60,778 nt of DNA, from NCBI GenBank assembly GCA_002708905.1, contig PAPM01000045.1, positions 1-60,778 of the forward strand. Direction: 5' to 3'. Made by a program: the position numbers and the translations under genes. Source of the stretch: Pseudomonadales bacterium (GTDB taxonomy: Bacteria; Pseudomonadota; Gammaproteobacteria; Pseudomonadales; Ketobacteraceae). Of the stretch, positions 26,223-37,600 are shown in pieces (the first letter of the stretch is position 1; each line of letters starts with the position of its first letter). The notes beneath the pieces are model-generated. The model made no database searches, was not told the DNA's origin, and was given only the letters and a program-made list of their open reading frames with translations.

Positions 26223-26552
26223 ATGAATATTTATTTGCGCGTACTTAAGCCATTTATTGTTGTGCTGTCACTTGTTTCGACGCCGGCTCTACTAGCAGCC
26301 CAGGAGGGAAGGCCTCCGCTGCTGGAGGTGGGAAAGTCAGTAGAGTCTGATGAAGTGTCCAAAACGATGGTGCTGCATCAGCGCGTTGCTGAACGTACGT
26401 TAAATACAGAAGCCGGCATTCGGGAAATTCCCTTTAGTGTAGAGCTTTTGGATACGCGCCCTGTCGATCAGTGGTACGAAGCAAAAGATGCAAGTGTAAC
26501 TTTCCATTTTTCTAACGATCTGAAACTGCAGCGTGTTGTTATCAGTGAGTAG
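26223..26552 (+). CDS. Small exported protein of unknown function in the pilus cluster
   Basis: A 109-aa protein with a Sec signal peptide (hydrophobic FIVVLSLVSTPALLAA, cleavage likely before QEGRP). The mature ~80 residues have a mixed beta-type pattern, ending SVTFHFSNDLKLQRVVISE. I do not recognise a family. GGAGG precedes the ATG, and the gene sits 14 bases after pilX and 27 bases before pilY1, so it is surely co-expressed with them. It may act in the periplasm with PilY1; that is inferred from position only. Confidence 0.75.
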   Translation: MNIYLRVLKPFIVVLSLVSTPALLAAQEGRPPLLEVGKSVESDEVSKTMVLHQRVAERTLNTEAGIREIPFSVELLDTRPVDQWYEAKDASVTFHFSNDLKLQRVVISE

Positions 26553-26579
26553 TTCTAGTAAAAGAGCAGGAGAACAGCT

Positions 26580-29500
26580 ATGAAGCAGAATGAGAGTAAG
26601 GCAAATTTAAAAAATGTTTTTGCGCTGTGCTCCCTCTTCTTGGGGGTGGCGATGCCTACGCAGTGGACGCAAGCAGATGGTCTGGCGACTGACTATGATT
26701 CAGTTCCTCCGCTGTTGAGTTCGTCGATAAATACATCGCAGCCCAAAGTTTTGTTGATATTGGATACATCAGGCAGTATGCGCTGGGATATTGGTGGTAC
26801 TGGTTATAATCAGAATTATGCGGAATCACGATCAGTAATTGCGCGGCAGGCCATTGCCAAATTGATGGACGCATATGCAGACAATGTCGACATGGGGCTG
26901 ATGACGTTCCAGCCGGATCCATCCGGTGACTATTATCGCGCAGGCTCATCCCCCAATCTATATTGGGAGTCTTCCAATACGTTTGTCCCGAATACCAATT
27001 ATCGACAGATTCGGATGGATCGTGGTTATCTGCAAGTACCCATTGGTGGTGTGGACAGTACCTCGACTGACACCGGGGTTCTTGCCAGGATTGCGAAGTT
27101 GGCAACCAAGCTCAGCCTTAACGAAGTGACGCAAACCGCTCCTGACACTGGTTACTACGATTTGTTTAAGTATGATGATAGTGATTACGATAATAGTTCG
27201 GACCGTTCTAATGGCCGTATCATTGATACCGGTGGAACACCGTTAGCCGGTGCATTGGATACGGCCTTAAATTATTACAACGGTACAATGACTAGTGGTA
27301 CCTATGATCCTGCCATCAGCGCAAGCGACTTACAGTGGCCGCAAGATAACAACCAGTGCAGCAATTCCAGCTATGCCATTCTGATTACCGATGGTTTGCC
27401 CTCTGTGAGTATGGAATCGGATAGGTTGAGGGTTGGAGGCAATAACTATAACTGGTGCAGCAGCAGTTCAAGTGCATCGAACTATTGCTCGGATGCGGTT
27501 ATTTCTGATTTGACTCAGGAAGTCAGGCAAAAAGCGGAGGCACTTCTGGCTGCCGGGGTGGAAACCTTTGTTATCGGTTTTGGAACAGGTTCAGGCGCAA
27601 CTGCCTATCTTGATGAAATTGCAAAAGGTGGCGCAGGTGATGAGAGCGCGACTGCCTATTCAGCTAACAATCTGTCGTCGCTGACTATAGAGTTAAATAA
27701 GATCTTTAATGAGATTGTGAATAAAAGCGCTTCAGGTACGGGTGCTGCCGTGGTAGCAAACCGGGGGAATGGATTGTCTGCTGACTTCCAGGCTCTGTAT
27801 ACGCCTTCACGTAGCAAGGATGATGATACCGTTACCTGGGTCGGTACACTGCATGGTTTCTTTATCGATGAAAACCGACTACTGCGTGAAGATACCAATC
27901 AGGACGGCCTGTTGGGTGACTATGTTACAGACCGGATCATCGAATTCGAATACGATCCAAATCAAAAAGCGACATTAGTCAATCGCATGTTTGCTACCTT
28001 GGATACTGCTAATGCTACGTCTGCAGACGAAATCACGATTGATACCAGCAGTGTATTAACCTCGGCTATTGAGGATATTAAATCCATTTGGAACGCGAGG
28101 GATGAACTTGCGGCATTGTCCAATGTGACGACTCAACGATTATACAGCGCGCTAGTGGATGGCAGTGCAAATGGTGGGCGCCGGATTTACACCAGCGTTG
28201 ACGGATCCACTTTGCAGGATTTTGTGGCGGTTGATGAAGCCGGATTCACAAACAATATTAATGTTGAACTTGCTGGCTTGGGTAAGATTGATGCGGATCA
28301 GCAAACGGTCGACGACGCTTTGGCAGCTCTTGATAGCAACGTAGCAGACTATCTTTCTGGTTTGGGTGCGATAACCGCAGCCATTCAGGATGCACTTGCA
28401 AAGTTGTCAGAACAACACGGCACTCTGGTATCGGACCTGGATGCGGGCACCTTGACGCTGAGTGGTGCGCAAGCGGCAGAGGAATCGGCGGGTCTGGTGC
28501 AGGGTTCTGCGCAGAGTACCCGTGATACCGCGGAGGGCACGTTAACAGCGGCCGTAGGTGCACAAACCACTGCACAGCAGGAATTTAACGACGCAGATAC
28601 GGCTCTCAATGAGGAAAAACAGGATGTGGCCGATGCAGAGATTGTTGTGCAGGAAAAGCAAGATATATTCGATCCGGCTGATCAGGCCCTGAAGGACGCG
28701 ATCCAAGCTGTGCAGGATCTGCAAACGCCCTGGAATACTGCGAAAGAGGATAAGGATGCTGCAGACGCTGCAGTGATCACGGCCACAAAGGAGAGAGACG
28801 ATGCTGTGATTGCTCGCGATACCGCCCAAGGAAAGTTGGATGCCGCCCAGCAAGCCTTTGATGATGTCATCGCTGACGGCTTTCCGCCTAGCAGCCAGAT
28901 CTACCTGAATGCCGAATCTGATCGTGATGCTGCGCTGCAGGAACGGGATGACATGCAGGGCATTCTGAATACCAAGCAGGGTGTACTTAATACAGCGTTG
29001 TCCACGCAGACCACAGAAACCAATGAGTTCAACACGATAGATGGTCAGCTGCAGACAGCAGTAGGAGATCAGTCAACGGCTCAGGGCATTTATAATACGG
29101 CATTGGGTGAATTGAATACGGCCAAATCCAATCTAACAACCCAAGAGAAAGAAGAAGCCGAGGCTCAAAAGACATATGACGAAAAGTACCAGGCGTTGAC
29201 CGATGCCAACCAGGATGTCACGGACGCGACCACTGCGTTGAATAACGCAGAAACGGCCTTAACTGCTGCCAAGACTGCATATGATGCAGCTGAGCTTACC
29301 TTGGAGGTGGCGCGCGCCTACGATTTTATAAAACAGATCGAAGCATTTGTCGCGGCCTACGCCACTATGTTGACCAGTACGGACAACGTTTCTTTATCCC
29401 TGATAGAAAACCTGGGCTCCACAGAACGCTTTGATTTGTTGGGGGCTATTATGGATCTGTTCACTGGCGCACCCAATACTACCGTGCCTGTTGTTCCAAA

Positions 29501-31583
29501 TGCAGATACAGATGGTTTGCTGCAGGGCTTGTTGGATGCACTCGGCAATATTTACGCCAGTAACGGCAAAGGCACTGTTTATGTTAGCGATGCCACTACC
29601 AACTCTCTGTATGAATATGGATCGGCCTATCATAACGCCAAAATCGAGTTAGATGCTTCGAAATCGTCTACCACGCTGGCGCAGGCAACGGCCTACATCA
29701 ACAAGAGAAACTATATCAGCTTTATGGATGACAACATTCTTGGGCAAACAGGTGATCCTGACCTGTCATTCAGTGAGCGCAATGATGTTATTAACTGGAT
29801 TCGTGGACAGGAAGTGACAGGGCTGCGTAATCGCACCATTGATTTTGATGGCGATGGCACTAAAGAAGTGTGGCGACTGGCGGACATTGTACACTCTACG
29901 CCGGTGGTGGTTGGTCGTCCGTCTGAATTGTATTACAGCCGCTACGGTGATGATACCTACAGTAATTACATGACTGAGAAATTCAATCGCAGACAGGTAG
30001 TGTATGTCGGTAGTAATGACGGGATGTTGCACGCATTCAATGCAGGATTCTGGAGCGATTCCCAGCGCGGCTATGTTACCCAGTTAAGCGGGGATAGCGC
30101 GGTGGCTCATCCGTTGGGGGCTGAGTTGTGGTCCTTTATTCCCAAGGCGGCACTTCCTCATCTGCAATTTGTGGCCGATAAAGATTATACCCACATGGCA
30201 TTGATGGACGGTGCGCCGCAGGCGTTCGACGTAAACATCTTCCCGGATGATGATGTGCATCCGGGTGGCTGGGGTACGATTCTGGTGGTGACGATGCGCC
30301 TGGGTGGTGGTCCGTTTACGGTGAGCGTGGATGAGGACGGCAACAATGTTCGGGACGGCGTCGCTGAAAATACGGTAATACGCCCCAGTGTCATGGTGTT
30401 TGATGTGACTGACCCGGAAGATGAGCCTACTTTGTTGGCAGAAATTTCCAGCCCCAGCTTGGGCTTCACGTTAGGCAAGCCAGCTTTAATTAAGCACCGG
30501 GTTGCCTCCGCTTCGGGTTCCTGGGCTAACCCTTCGGTTAATCGTTGGTTGTTGGTGTTTGGCTCCGGGCCAACCGACCTGGATACCGCCACCAGCAACC
30601 AAAACGCTAGTCTATTTACATTTGACCTGGCGCTGGACGTGCTGGACTGGACAGAAACGCCTATCAATCTGGAAGGTAATGCCTTTACTGGTGACTTTAG
30701 TTCGGTGGATTGGGATCGGGATTATATCGATGATGCTGTTTACTTCGGGGTCAACAGCGGCGGCAGTGCTGCGCCTGATGGACAATTAGCTCGATTAAAG
30801 CTTAATAGTTCAGGTACCGGTACAACTTGGTTGTCGAACGCGTCAATCCAAAGCTTTATGGATATCCAACGTAGCATCATGGGAGCGCCTCTTCCCAAGT
30901 CAGATGTTTATGGCCGGCGTTGGGTGTACTTTGGTACCGGCCGTATGCTGGTCAATGCGGATGGTGCCAGTACCCAGCAGGAATACTTTGCCGGGGTTAA
31001 AGAACCTATTGATTCTAATTTTGAGTTGACCTTTGGCTCAGTCAATACGAGTGAGTTGCTGGATGTCAGTAATATAGAAGTGTACGCAAGTGGACTAATC
31101 GAAAACGGCCCCACCGGCGTAAATACTACCACTGGGCTGACTTCTAGAATTAATGAGTCTCACGCTGGCTGGATCCGCCGACTTTACGATAATAGTACGA
31201 ACCCCAGTGGTCGCTCTGATACCAAAGCAACGACCTATCTCGATGCTATTGCGTTCTCTGAGTACATTCCAAGCTCAGATGTATGTACCCCGGAAGGCAC
31301 TTCCAACGGATGGGCTGTAGATTCCACCAACGGGGTGGCATCGGCGAAGTACTATCTTGATTCGACTGAAGTAACTGATCCGAATAATAGTGGGCAAACC
31401 ATTACGAAGATTCTACCGTCCCTGGATTTGGGAGCAGGAAAAGTGGGTGATATGACCAATCTTCCTGATGGTAATCTGGTGCTGCACGATTCTACCGGCC
31501 GCGTGCGGGTGATTGAGCCCTACCAGACCACGGTGTCTCTGCGCAGACAGTCCTGGCGCCAGATCTTTGATATAGACTTTTAA
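26580..31583 (+). CDS. pilY1: PilY1-type pilus tip adhesin with long coiled-coil insert
   Basis: A 1667-aa PilY1. After a signal peptide, a von Willebrand A domain starts with the metal site motif DTSGSM (D62-M67) and runs to about residue 380. The C-terminal beta-propeller (about 1060-1667) has [17 protein letters not shown] and a calcium loop [11 protein letters not shown] at D1088. Between them, about residues 577-927 are a long Ala/Asp/Gln/Thr-rich stretch of repeated AA, AQ and EKQD units, predicted by eye as coiled coil. This is not part of ordinary PilY1 (about 1160 aa). It is expected at the pilus tip in adhesion and surface sensing. Confidence 0.9.
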   Translation: MKQNESKANLKNVFALCSLFLGVAMPTQWTQADGLATDYDSVPPLLSSSINTSQPKVLLILDTSGSMRWDIGGTGYNQNYAESRSVIARQAIAKLMDAYADNVDMGLMTFQPDPSGDYYRAGSSPNLYWESSNTFVPNTNYRQIRMDRGYLQVPIGGVDSTSTDTGVLARIAKLATKLSLNEVTQTAPDTGYYDLFKYDDSDYDNSSDRSNGRIIDTGGTPLAGALDTALNYYNGTMTSGTYDPAISASDLQWPQDNNQCSNSSYAILITDGLPSVSMESDRLRVGGNNYNWCSSSSSASNYCSDAVISDLTQEVRQKAEALLAAGVETFVIGFGTGSGATAYLDEIAKGGAGDESATAYSANNLSSLTIELNKIFNEIVNKSASGTGAAVVANRGNGLSADFQALYTPSRSKDDDTVTWVGTLHGFFIDENRLLREDTNQDGLLGDYVTDRIIEFEYDPNQKATLVNRMFATLDTANATSADEITIDTSSVLTSAIEDIKSIWNARDELAALSNVTTQRLYSALVDGSANGGRRIYTSVDGSTLQDFVAVDEAGFTNNINVELAGLGKIDADQQTVDDALAALDSNVADYLSGLGAITAAIQDALAKLSEQHGTLVSDLDAGTLTLSGAQAAEESAGLVQGSAQSTRDTAEGTLTAAVGAQTTAQQEFNDADTALNEEKQDVADAEIVVQEKQDIFDPADQALKDAIQAVQDLQTPWNTAKEDKDAADAAVITATKERDDAVIARDTAQGKLDAAQQAFDDVIADGFPPSSQIYLNAESDRDAALQERDDMQGILNTKQGVLNTALSTQTTETNEFNTIDGQLQTAVGDQSTAQGIYNTALGELNTAKSNLTTQEKEEAEAQKTYDEKYQALTDANQDVTDATTALNNAETALTAAKTAYDAAELTLEVARAYDFIKQIEAFVAAYATMLTSTDNVSLSLIENLGSTERFDLLGAIMDLFTGAPNTTVPVVPNADTDGLLQGLLDALGNIYASNGKGTVYVSDATTNSLYEYGSAYHNAKIELDASKSSTTLAQATAYINKRNYISFMDDNILGQTGDPDLSFSERNDVINWIRGQEVTGLRNRTIDFDGDGTKEVWRLADIVHSTPVVVGRPSELYYSRYGDDTYSNYMTEKFNRRQVVYVGSNDGMLHAFNAGFWSDSQRGYVTQLSGDSAVAHPLGAELWSFIPKAALPHLQFVADKDYTHMALMDGAPQAFDVNIFPDDDVHPGGWGTILVVTMRLGGGPFTVSVDEDGNNVRDGVAENTVIRPSVMVFDVTDPEDEPTLLAEISSPSLGFTLGKPALIKHRVASASGSWANPSVNRWLLVFGSGPTDLDTATSNQNASLFTFDLALDVLDWTETPINLEGNAFTGDFSSVDWDRDYIDDAVYFGVNSGGSAAPDGQLARLKLNSSGTGTTWLSNASIQSFMDIQRSIMGAPLPKSDVYGRRWVYFGTGRMLVNADGASTQQEYFAGVKEPIDSNFELTFGSVNTSELLDVSNIEVYASGLIENGPTGVNTTTGLTSRINESHAGWIRRLYDNSTNPSGRSDTKATTYLDAIAFSEYIPSSDVCTPEGTSNGWAVDSTNGVASAKYYLDSTEVTDPNNSGQTITKILPSLDLGAGKVGDMTNLPDGNLVLHDSTGRVRVIEPYQTTVSLRRQSWRQIFDIDF

Positions 31584-31600
31584 TAAAGGGCCATGATTTT

Positions 31601-32029
31601 ATGAAAATAAATAAAGGATTTACGTTAGTCGAGCTGATGATCGTGGTGGCGATCATCGGCATCATCGCTGCCTTTGCCTTACCGGCTTACAATCAGCATG
31701 TGCAGAAAACCCGGCGCGCGGATGCGCGCTCGGCGCTGCAGGAAGCGGCAGCCCGTCAGGAGCGAATCTATACGGAAAGCAACTCCTATACCGGCGACCT
31801 TACCAAACTGGTCACCAATGCGGATGGGCAAAGTTCTCCGGAAGGGTATTATGATATCTCCGTGGCATTAAGTTGCAGTCGCACGGTGGGTGGCACCAGC
31901 TACTCATCCTGCTTCACCCTGACTGCGACGGCGAAAGGCCAGCAGGCCAATGACACTCAGTGTGCCACTTTTACCTTGACTCATGCCGGCGTCAAGTCTT
32001 CAACGCCGGCCGGTGGAGACTGCTGGTAA
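31601..32029 (+). CDS. pilE: PilE-type minor pilin, cluster A
   Basis: A 142-aa type IV pilin with leader MKINKG cleaved before [23 protein letters not shown]5 present. It continues with [30 protein letters not shown], a PilE-family hallmark, and has a C-terminal pair of cysteines forming the D-region. It lies 17 bases after pilY1 and is followed by a terminator, ending cluster A. Confidence 0.88.
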   Translation: MKINKGFTLVELMIVVAIIGIIAAFALPAYNQHVQKTRRADARSALQEAAARQERIYTESNSYTGDLTKLVTNADGQSSPEGYYDISVALSCSRTVGGTSYSSCFTLTATAKGQQANDTQCATFTLTHAGVKSSTPAGGDCW

Positions 32030-32035
32030 GCTCAT

Positions 32036-32060
32036 GGCCCTCAACAGGGCCTTTCCCTTT
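32036..32060 (+). terminator. Terminator after pilE of cluster A
   Basis: GGCCCT and AGGGCC form a stem with a CAAC loop followed by TTTCCCTTTT. The T tract is interrupted, so strength is uncertain, but it marks the boundary between the two minor-pilin clusters. Confidence 0.6.
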
Positions 32061-32143
32061 TGAGTTCTCATCAATATTCGAGTTGGTCCCCAAGTCTTAT
32101 CTATATTACCCTAGCCCCCTAAATCAGGAACGGGGGGCTAACT

Positions 32144-32566
32144 ATGCAAAGCCATCAAAGAACGGTTTTAGGCTTCACTCTTATAGAGTTATTGATCGTA
32201 ATAATGATCGTCGCGATTCTGGCGGTCGTTGCCTATCCACGCTACAGCGACCATGTCAGAAGCTCTGCCCGCAAAGCGGCCATCGGCAAAGCGCTGGAAA
32301 TTGCCAGCCGCGTTGAGCAGTTTCGTACCCAGCGTTTTACATATCCCTCATCAGAAGCTGACCTGGCTGGCTTTGAGTTGGCTGAAGTTAAATATGAATA
32401 CGAAGTGGCGCCTGTTTTGACGGATGGCGGTGTGACCGGCTACACAATAACGGTTACCCCTGTCACCGGCACAGACCAGGTGAATGATTTGTGTGGCACG
32501 CTCACCTATTCCAGCGCGGGCACCTGGACATCCAGCACAGGCGTGGCTGAAGAAGATTGCCTATAG
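32144..32566 (+). CDS. pilE: Second PilE-type minor pilin
   Basis: A 140-aa pilin with leader MQSHQRTVLG cleaved before FTLIELLIVIMIVAILAVVAYP. The following YSDHVRSSARKAAIGKALEIASRVEQ is the usual helix, and two cysteines (DLCGTL and EEDC at the end) form the D-region. It is distinct from the upstream PilE, so it is a paralogue rather than a recent copy. GGGGG-rich sequence before ATG provides a ribosome site. Confidence 0.85.
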   Translation: MQSHQRTVLGFTLIELLIVIMIVAILAVVAYPRYSDHVRSSARKAAIGKALEIASRVEQFRTQRFTYPSSEADLAGFELAEVKYEYEVAPVLTDGGVTGYTITVTPVTGTDQVNDLCGTLTYSSAGTWTSSTGVAEEDCL

Positions 32567-32625
32567 CTCATGTTTTGATCATATCCAGTCAGTTGGTGTT
32601 TGATTATCAACCGTTCGTCGAGTTT

Positions 32626-32686
32626 CCACTGGATGGTTCAGCCTCCCTTGATAAGATGCCTCCCTAATTAGAATAAGATCCAGTGG
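32626..32686. promoter_or_regulatory. Widely spaced 9-bp inverted repeat upstream of the second pilV
   Basis: CCACTGGAT at 32626-32634 is inverted as ATCCAGTGG at 32678-32686, with 43 bases between. The right arm ends 17 bases before the pilV ATG at 32704. It may be a long stem covering the leader or a pair of protein-binding half-sites. Confidence 0.35.
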
Positions 32687-32703
32687 TGTTGTCGGGGGGC
32701 AGC

Positions 32704-33216
32704 ATGAACAAATCAAAAGGGATGTCGCTAATAGAAGTGTTGGTGGCGATTCTTGTCTTTGCCGTGGGTATCGTTGGGTTTGCTGCGCTTCAGCTCAAGT
32801 CTGTCAGGCAGGTTGAGGAAACCTACAGCCGAAGCCAGGCCATGTCCATTGCCCATGATTTTATTGAGCGGGCAAGAGCGAACTTTTCTGAAGAATCCAA
32901 AGCCTATTATGAAACGGCTTCCAGCTGGAGCGGTCAGCTAAATGATCCAGGTAGCTGTGTTGTCACTGGGGAAACCCCAGAGAATGCCGATGCCTGTACG
33001 TCCCGAAAAATGGCCGAGGCGGACGTCTATGAAGTCCGCACCAGTGCTTCCAATCTGTTGTTGAATGGCAGCATCGGCTTTGCTGAGTGCGATAGCGTTT
33101 ATTGCGTTACCGTTGCCTGGGGCGAAACTTCCTTAGCTGATTGTGACCAAGATTCGTTTGCGGACGGAGAACGTCAGTCCGATTCCCACTGCATCAAAGT
33201 GGAATTCATTCCTTAG
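32704..33216 (+). CDS. pilV: Type IV pilus minor pilin PilV, cluster B
   Basis: A 170-aa PilV paralogue: leader MNKSKG then MSLIEVLVAILVFAVGIVGFAALQ, E5 present. ATG 32704 is chosen because GGGGGGC precedes it and it gives a short standard leader; the in-frame GTG 32683 would lengthen the leader unusually. Several cysteines follow in the globular part. It starts the second pilVWX-pilY1 cluster. Confidence 0.85.
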   Translation: MNKSKGMSLIEVLVAILVFAVGIVGFAALQLKSVRQVEETYSRSQAMSIAHDFIERARANFSEESKAYYETASSWSGQLNDPGSCVVTGETPENADACTSRKMAEADVYEVRTSASNLLLNGSIGFAECDSVYCVTVAWGETSLADCDQDSFADGERQSDSHCIKVEFIP

Positions 33217-33224
33217 GTGATTCT

Positions 33225-34055
33225 ATGTTCCATCAAAAAGGCCTCTCCCTTATTGAGTTGATGATCGCCCTGGTGTTGGGGAGTCTATTGACTATTGCGG
33301 CCACCCAGCTCTTTCTGGTTGGCCGCCAAACCGATAATTTACAGACGGGTATCGCTGCGGTGCAGGATAACGGGCGATTTGCGTTTGATTATGTCAGTCG
33401 TTCACTGATGGAGGCAGGCATGGGGATAGACGAACCCATAGTTCCATTTGCGTTGGATGGCGAGGGCCAATTCAACTCGAGCGATGCTGAAATTGCAGAT
33501 GGGGATAAATTCGACACGGTGGTATATGAAGTAGTGGGCGGCAAGGACTGCCTCGGCAACGATCTGACCGGCTATAAGCGCTTTTACGTGAATGATGATG
33601 CCGATGGCAAACGGCTGATGTGCGGATCGTATGAGCACAGTGACACGGATGCTGACGGCAATACCGTCGACACCTGGACGCCTGATGATAGCGGGACCCT
33701 GATTGATAACGTGGAATCCTTTCAGGTGCTGTATGGCTTGGATTTCGATACTGCGGACAATGCGGGCTATGGTGCTGCGGATGTGTATACCAATGCTACC
33801 CAGCTTAAGGCGCTGAAGGACGACGTTGATAAAGGGAATGTTCGAATCGTCAGCGTACGTTTTTCCGTACTGTTGGCCAGTGATGAAAAGGTGACTCTTG
33901 ATCCTGAACTGGCACCGGAGGCCATTGACGTTTTGGACCAGCGTTACATACAAGGAGACGTTACAGAAGGCAATACCATCAACTTTAGAGATGGCCGGCT
34001 GTATCGCACTTATGGTTCCACGGTTGCTATACGTAATCTGATAGGTGGTCTATGA
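33225..34055 (+). CDS. pilW: Type IV pilus minor pilin PilW, cluster B
   Basis: A 276-aa PilW paralogue, shorter than the cluster A copy (360 aa). Leader MFHQKG is cut before LSLIELMIALVLGSLLTIAATQLF, E5 present; DNLQTGIAAVQDNGRFAFDYVSR is the family helix. Acidic D-x-D loops (DTDADGNTVD) may bind calcium. It is coupled to pilX by ATGA. Confidence 0.85.
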   Translation: MFHQKGLSLIELMIALVLGSLLTIAATQLFLVGRQTDNLQTGIAAVQDNGRFAFDYVSRSLMEAGMGIDEPIVPFALDGEGQFNSSDAEIADGDKFDTVVYEVVGGKDCLGNDLTGYKRFYVNDDADGKRLMCGSYEHSDTDADGNTVDTWTPDDSGTLIDNVESFQVLYGLDFDTADNAGYGAADVYTNATQLKALKDDVDKGNVRIVSVRFSVLLASDEKVTLDPELAPEAIDVLDQRYIQGDVTEGNTINFRDGRLYRTYGSTVAIRNLIGGL

Positions 34056-34588
34056 CGGATAATAATCAACAGGGCGCGGCGCTCTTGGTGGCACTGATCA
34101 TATTGTTGATGGTCACATTGATGGGAGTTTCCGCTATCAAGTCCGGGCTGTTCCATGAGCGGATGGCATTCAATGCGCAGGCGGAAGAGCTTTCATTCCA
34201 CGCGGCTGAGACCGCAATCGGTGGAGTGGTAGCCGAAGCGCGCGGCAATAGCGCTTTGGTTAACGATCTGGTTGATAGCGGCGCGGACACAATCCACTGC
34301 ATCAGCAAGGCTAATGGTCTGGCTGATGATGCCTGCAGTAACTCAGATACTATTGATGAGCGGGGCAGCATTCTTTCCCAGGCAACATCCCGCTTCGTTA
34401 CCAAGAAACCGCTGCTGGCTTCCGATGTTGAGTACTTCAAGGATTATGTTTTTGAGTCGGAAGGTAACGGCCGTTTTATTGCGGCTTCGATGCCGTTTGA
34501 CAGCACCAATTTACAGGAATGGCGCAAAGTTGGGCCAAGTTCCGGGCAGTTCTCCGATGAGAACGGTTTGATTGATTACAGTAATTAG
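34052..34588 (+). CDS. pilX: Type IV pilus assembly protein PilX, cluster B
   Basis: A 178-aa PilX paralogue: NNQQGAALLVALIILLMVTLMGVSAI is the PilX membrane helix without E5, followed by HERMAFNAQAEELSFHAAETAI. One cysteine pair (CISKANGLADDAC) is visible. It overlaps pilW by 4 bases and precedes the second pilY1 by 24 bases. Confidence 0.85.
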   Translation: MTDNNQQGAALLVALIILLMVTLMGVSAIKSGLFHERMAFNAQAEELSFHAAETAIGGVVAEARGNSALVNDLVDSGADTIHCISKANGLADDACSNSDTIDERGSILSQATSRFVTKKPLLASDVEYFKDYVFESEGNGRFIAASMPFDSTNLQEWRKVGPSSGQFSDENGLIDYSN

Positions 34589-34612
34589 ATCGCAGCTGAG
34601 TAATAAAAGAAC

Positions 34613-37600
34613 ATGGATATCAAGTTGATGGCTATTGGATCGAAAGTAGTAAGGCTTGCTGTGTTGATCATGGCATACCTGATGTTCTCAAGCACTTTGC
34701 TGGCTGTTCCGGATGATACGGATCTGTTTGACGTAGACGCGAGTATATCCTCACCGGCCCGCATTATGCTGGTGGTGGATACGTCCACCTCCATGGCTCG
34801 GTTGGAGGGGGATAGGGTGCGGTTGTCCGGCTCTTATACTGGGGATTGTACCGGCAACATTGACGGTGTGTTGGATACCGACGGCGCGGCGATACCCAAT
34901 GCGGATCGGAAAATCTGTATTGTGAAGCAGGTGCTGCTGGACTTTTTGCAAGGTGAGTCTGCTTGGCCTGACAATTTTGAGGTAGGGCTTGCGCGTTATG
35001 GTGAGCCTGGGGCGATCATCGAAGAGCCGATAGGCAGGCTGGGAAGCAATAACAATGCTGCATCAAAGCGCAACCAGTTAATCGAAGCTATCCATTCATT
35101 GGGCGCTAACGGTAGAACCCCACTGGTGGGTAGTTATCTGGAGGTTATGGAGTATTTGACCGGTGGCACTGCAGTAACCCAATCGTATATATACAGCGAT
35201 AACAATGTCTGGGCCTCGGAGGCACAATATGCCGGAGTGGAGCTGGGTCCACAATGCGGTCAAACCAATGATCACATCATCTTTCTCACTGACGGGGAAT
35301 CCACCTGCGAAAAGGGGGCGAGTTTTACACCCAGCGAAAGAACCAATAATGGTGTGCTGCGCTGTGGCTCTGAATCCAGTAATTTGTACAGGGATGATTT
35401 GAGCCCTCGTGTGGAAGAATTCATCCAAAGAGAAGCCTATGGCACTTTTGATAGGGGTGGCGATACCTGCCCCGCGAATTTCTTCTCTTTCTATGAAGAA
35501 TTAGGTGATCCACCCTACACAAGCTATTGGGGCTGTTTGAGTCTAATGTCCCGGGTTATTGCGGGTGAGCCCACAACGGTTGTAGGAGAAGATGACCAGA
35601 TTGAAACGGTTTATGAAAACGGCGTTCTGACTCATGTGATTGCATATGATCTGGATAGTGCTAGCGAGGATACCAACAACGGCATGATGGCCTGGGCTAC
35701 CGGCGTACACGTAAAAGCAAGCTCGAGAGAACAATTGCAGGACGCGTTCCTGACTATCAACGACAAAGCCGTGATGCCGGGCACCTTCGTGATTGCCTCC
35801 GGTGGGGTAGGCGTGAGTAACCTCAACCGTTTTTCCCATCTTGATGAATTCTATTTCTCCAAGTTCATGCCTTCCAGCAAGCCGTTCTGGTATGGAAATT
35901 TAAAGAAATACTTTTTCCAGATTAGTGACGAAGGTGAGTTGGGTATATATACAGATGAAGCCAAGACTTCGTCTGCGGTTGATGAAAGTGGATCCTTCCT
36001 TCCTGACGTGACAAGTGAATGGTCTGAGGTTGAGGATGGCAATATCGCCCTGACTGGTGGTGCGGCGGGAAAGATCAATGATCCGAATGCCAATCCCGGA
36101 CGTAACTTGTTTGTGTACTACGGCGGTACTCGATATCAGCTCGAACCTGATAATGCTGCTGAAGGTGAAGACATAGACCGCTTAAAGGCTGAGATGTTGT
36201 CGACTTATCGAGGCCTTCATCCGGACCCCGATGCTACAGAAACCAACACAGCCATCGCTACCTACAACACTGAAATTTTGGAACCTTCCCTGGAATGGCT
36301 ATCGGGTATTGACGTCAACAACGAGTGGGCACGAATAGATGCACAGATCGAAAGCCTCGATTTGTCGGCACAGGTAAACGCCGGTGTAAGGAGCCTCTAC
36401 GGCGCACCTTTGCATTCCTCTCCTGTGTTGGTGAATTATGAAAGTCGTGACTCTGACGGTGTTCCTCTGGATGACCCGCAGAACGTTGTGTTTGTCAGTA
36501 CCAATGACGGCAAGCTCTACGCAGTGGATTCCGCAAATGGTGAGGAGCTTTTGGCCTATATGCCGGAAGCCATGCTCAAGCGGCCTGGTCTGACTGAGTC
36601 CTCTCTGGTGGAAAAGATGTATGAAGCCACCAAGCCGGATGCAGCGGATGGATCGCTGATCTATGGCTTGGATTCAACCTGGACTGTGTGGCGGCAGGAT
36701 GTGGATGGCAACGGTAATATAGATGAGGGTGATGACAGCCTGGACTTTGTCTATCTGTATGGTGGCATGCGCCGGGGTGGACGTAATTACTACATTCTTG
36801 ATGCTACCAAGGTACAGGGCTCTCAGGAAATAGCGGAGCTGGCAGTGATTGAGGGGGGCCAGGGGGCGTTCCTTAATAATGGTCAGAGCTGGTCCGAGCC
36901 CCGGTTAGCGATTATCAAATACAATGGTGTCGCAACCGCGGTGTTTATCGTCGGTGGTGGATATGATGATCGTTATGATGGATCACGCTTGGCTCAGGCT
37001 GACTTGCCCGCCAAGGGGGCGCAGGTTTACATCATCGCCGCCCGCAACAGCTCTGCCCATAATGCCGGTGATGTGCTGTGGTGGGCATCGTCAGAATCCA
37101 ATTTAAGCGACCCTACTCACGTTCAGATTGAGGGCCTCCAATACAGCATTCCCTCCAGCATGAAGACTGTGGACATTGACGGCGATGGTTATCTGGATTT
37201 CTTCTACGTGGGGGATATGGGCGGTCAGATCCATCGCTTTGATATCAATAATGCCAACACCGGTGCGGGTAACCTGATCAGGAACGTGAATGTTAATAAT
37301 GTTGAGACCGACGACCGCACGGTGGTGGCTCAACTGGGTGTGGCAGGCTCAACGGTATCCACCGAGAACGACCGTCGTTTCTTCTATCCACCCAGTGTTG
37401 CCAAGATGCGCTGCCCTGAGGGTTTTTGTATGGCGTTGGCTATTGGCTCTGGTTGGCGTTCCAACCCAACCGATGTTGCGGTGCAGGAGAAATTTTATTT
37501 CCTGATGGATTACGAGCCGTTCTCCACAAATGATGAGCCAATTATCACCGAAGCAGCGACCACTGGAGAAGGTACAGACAAGGTTGTGTTGCAATTGACG

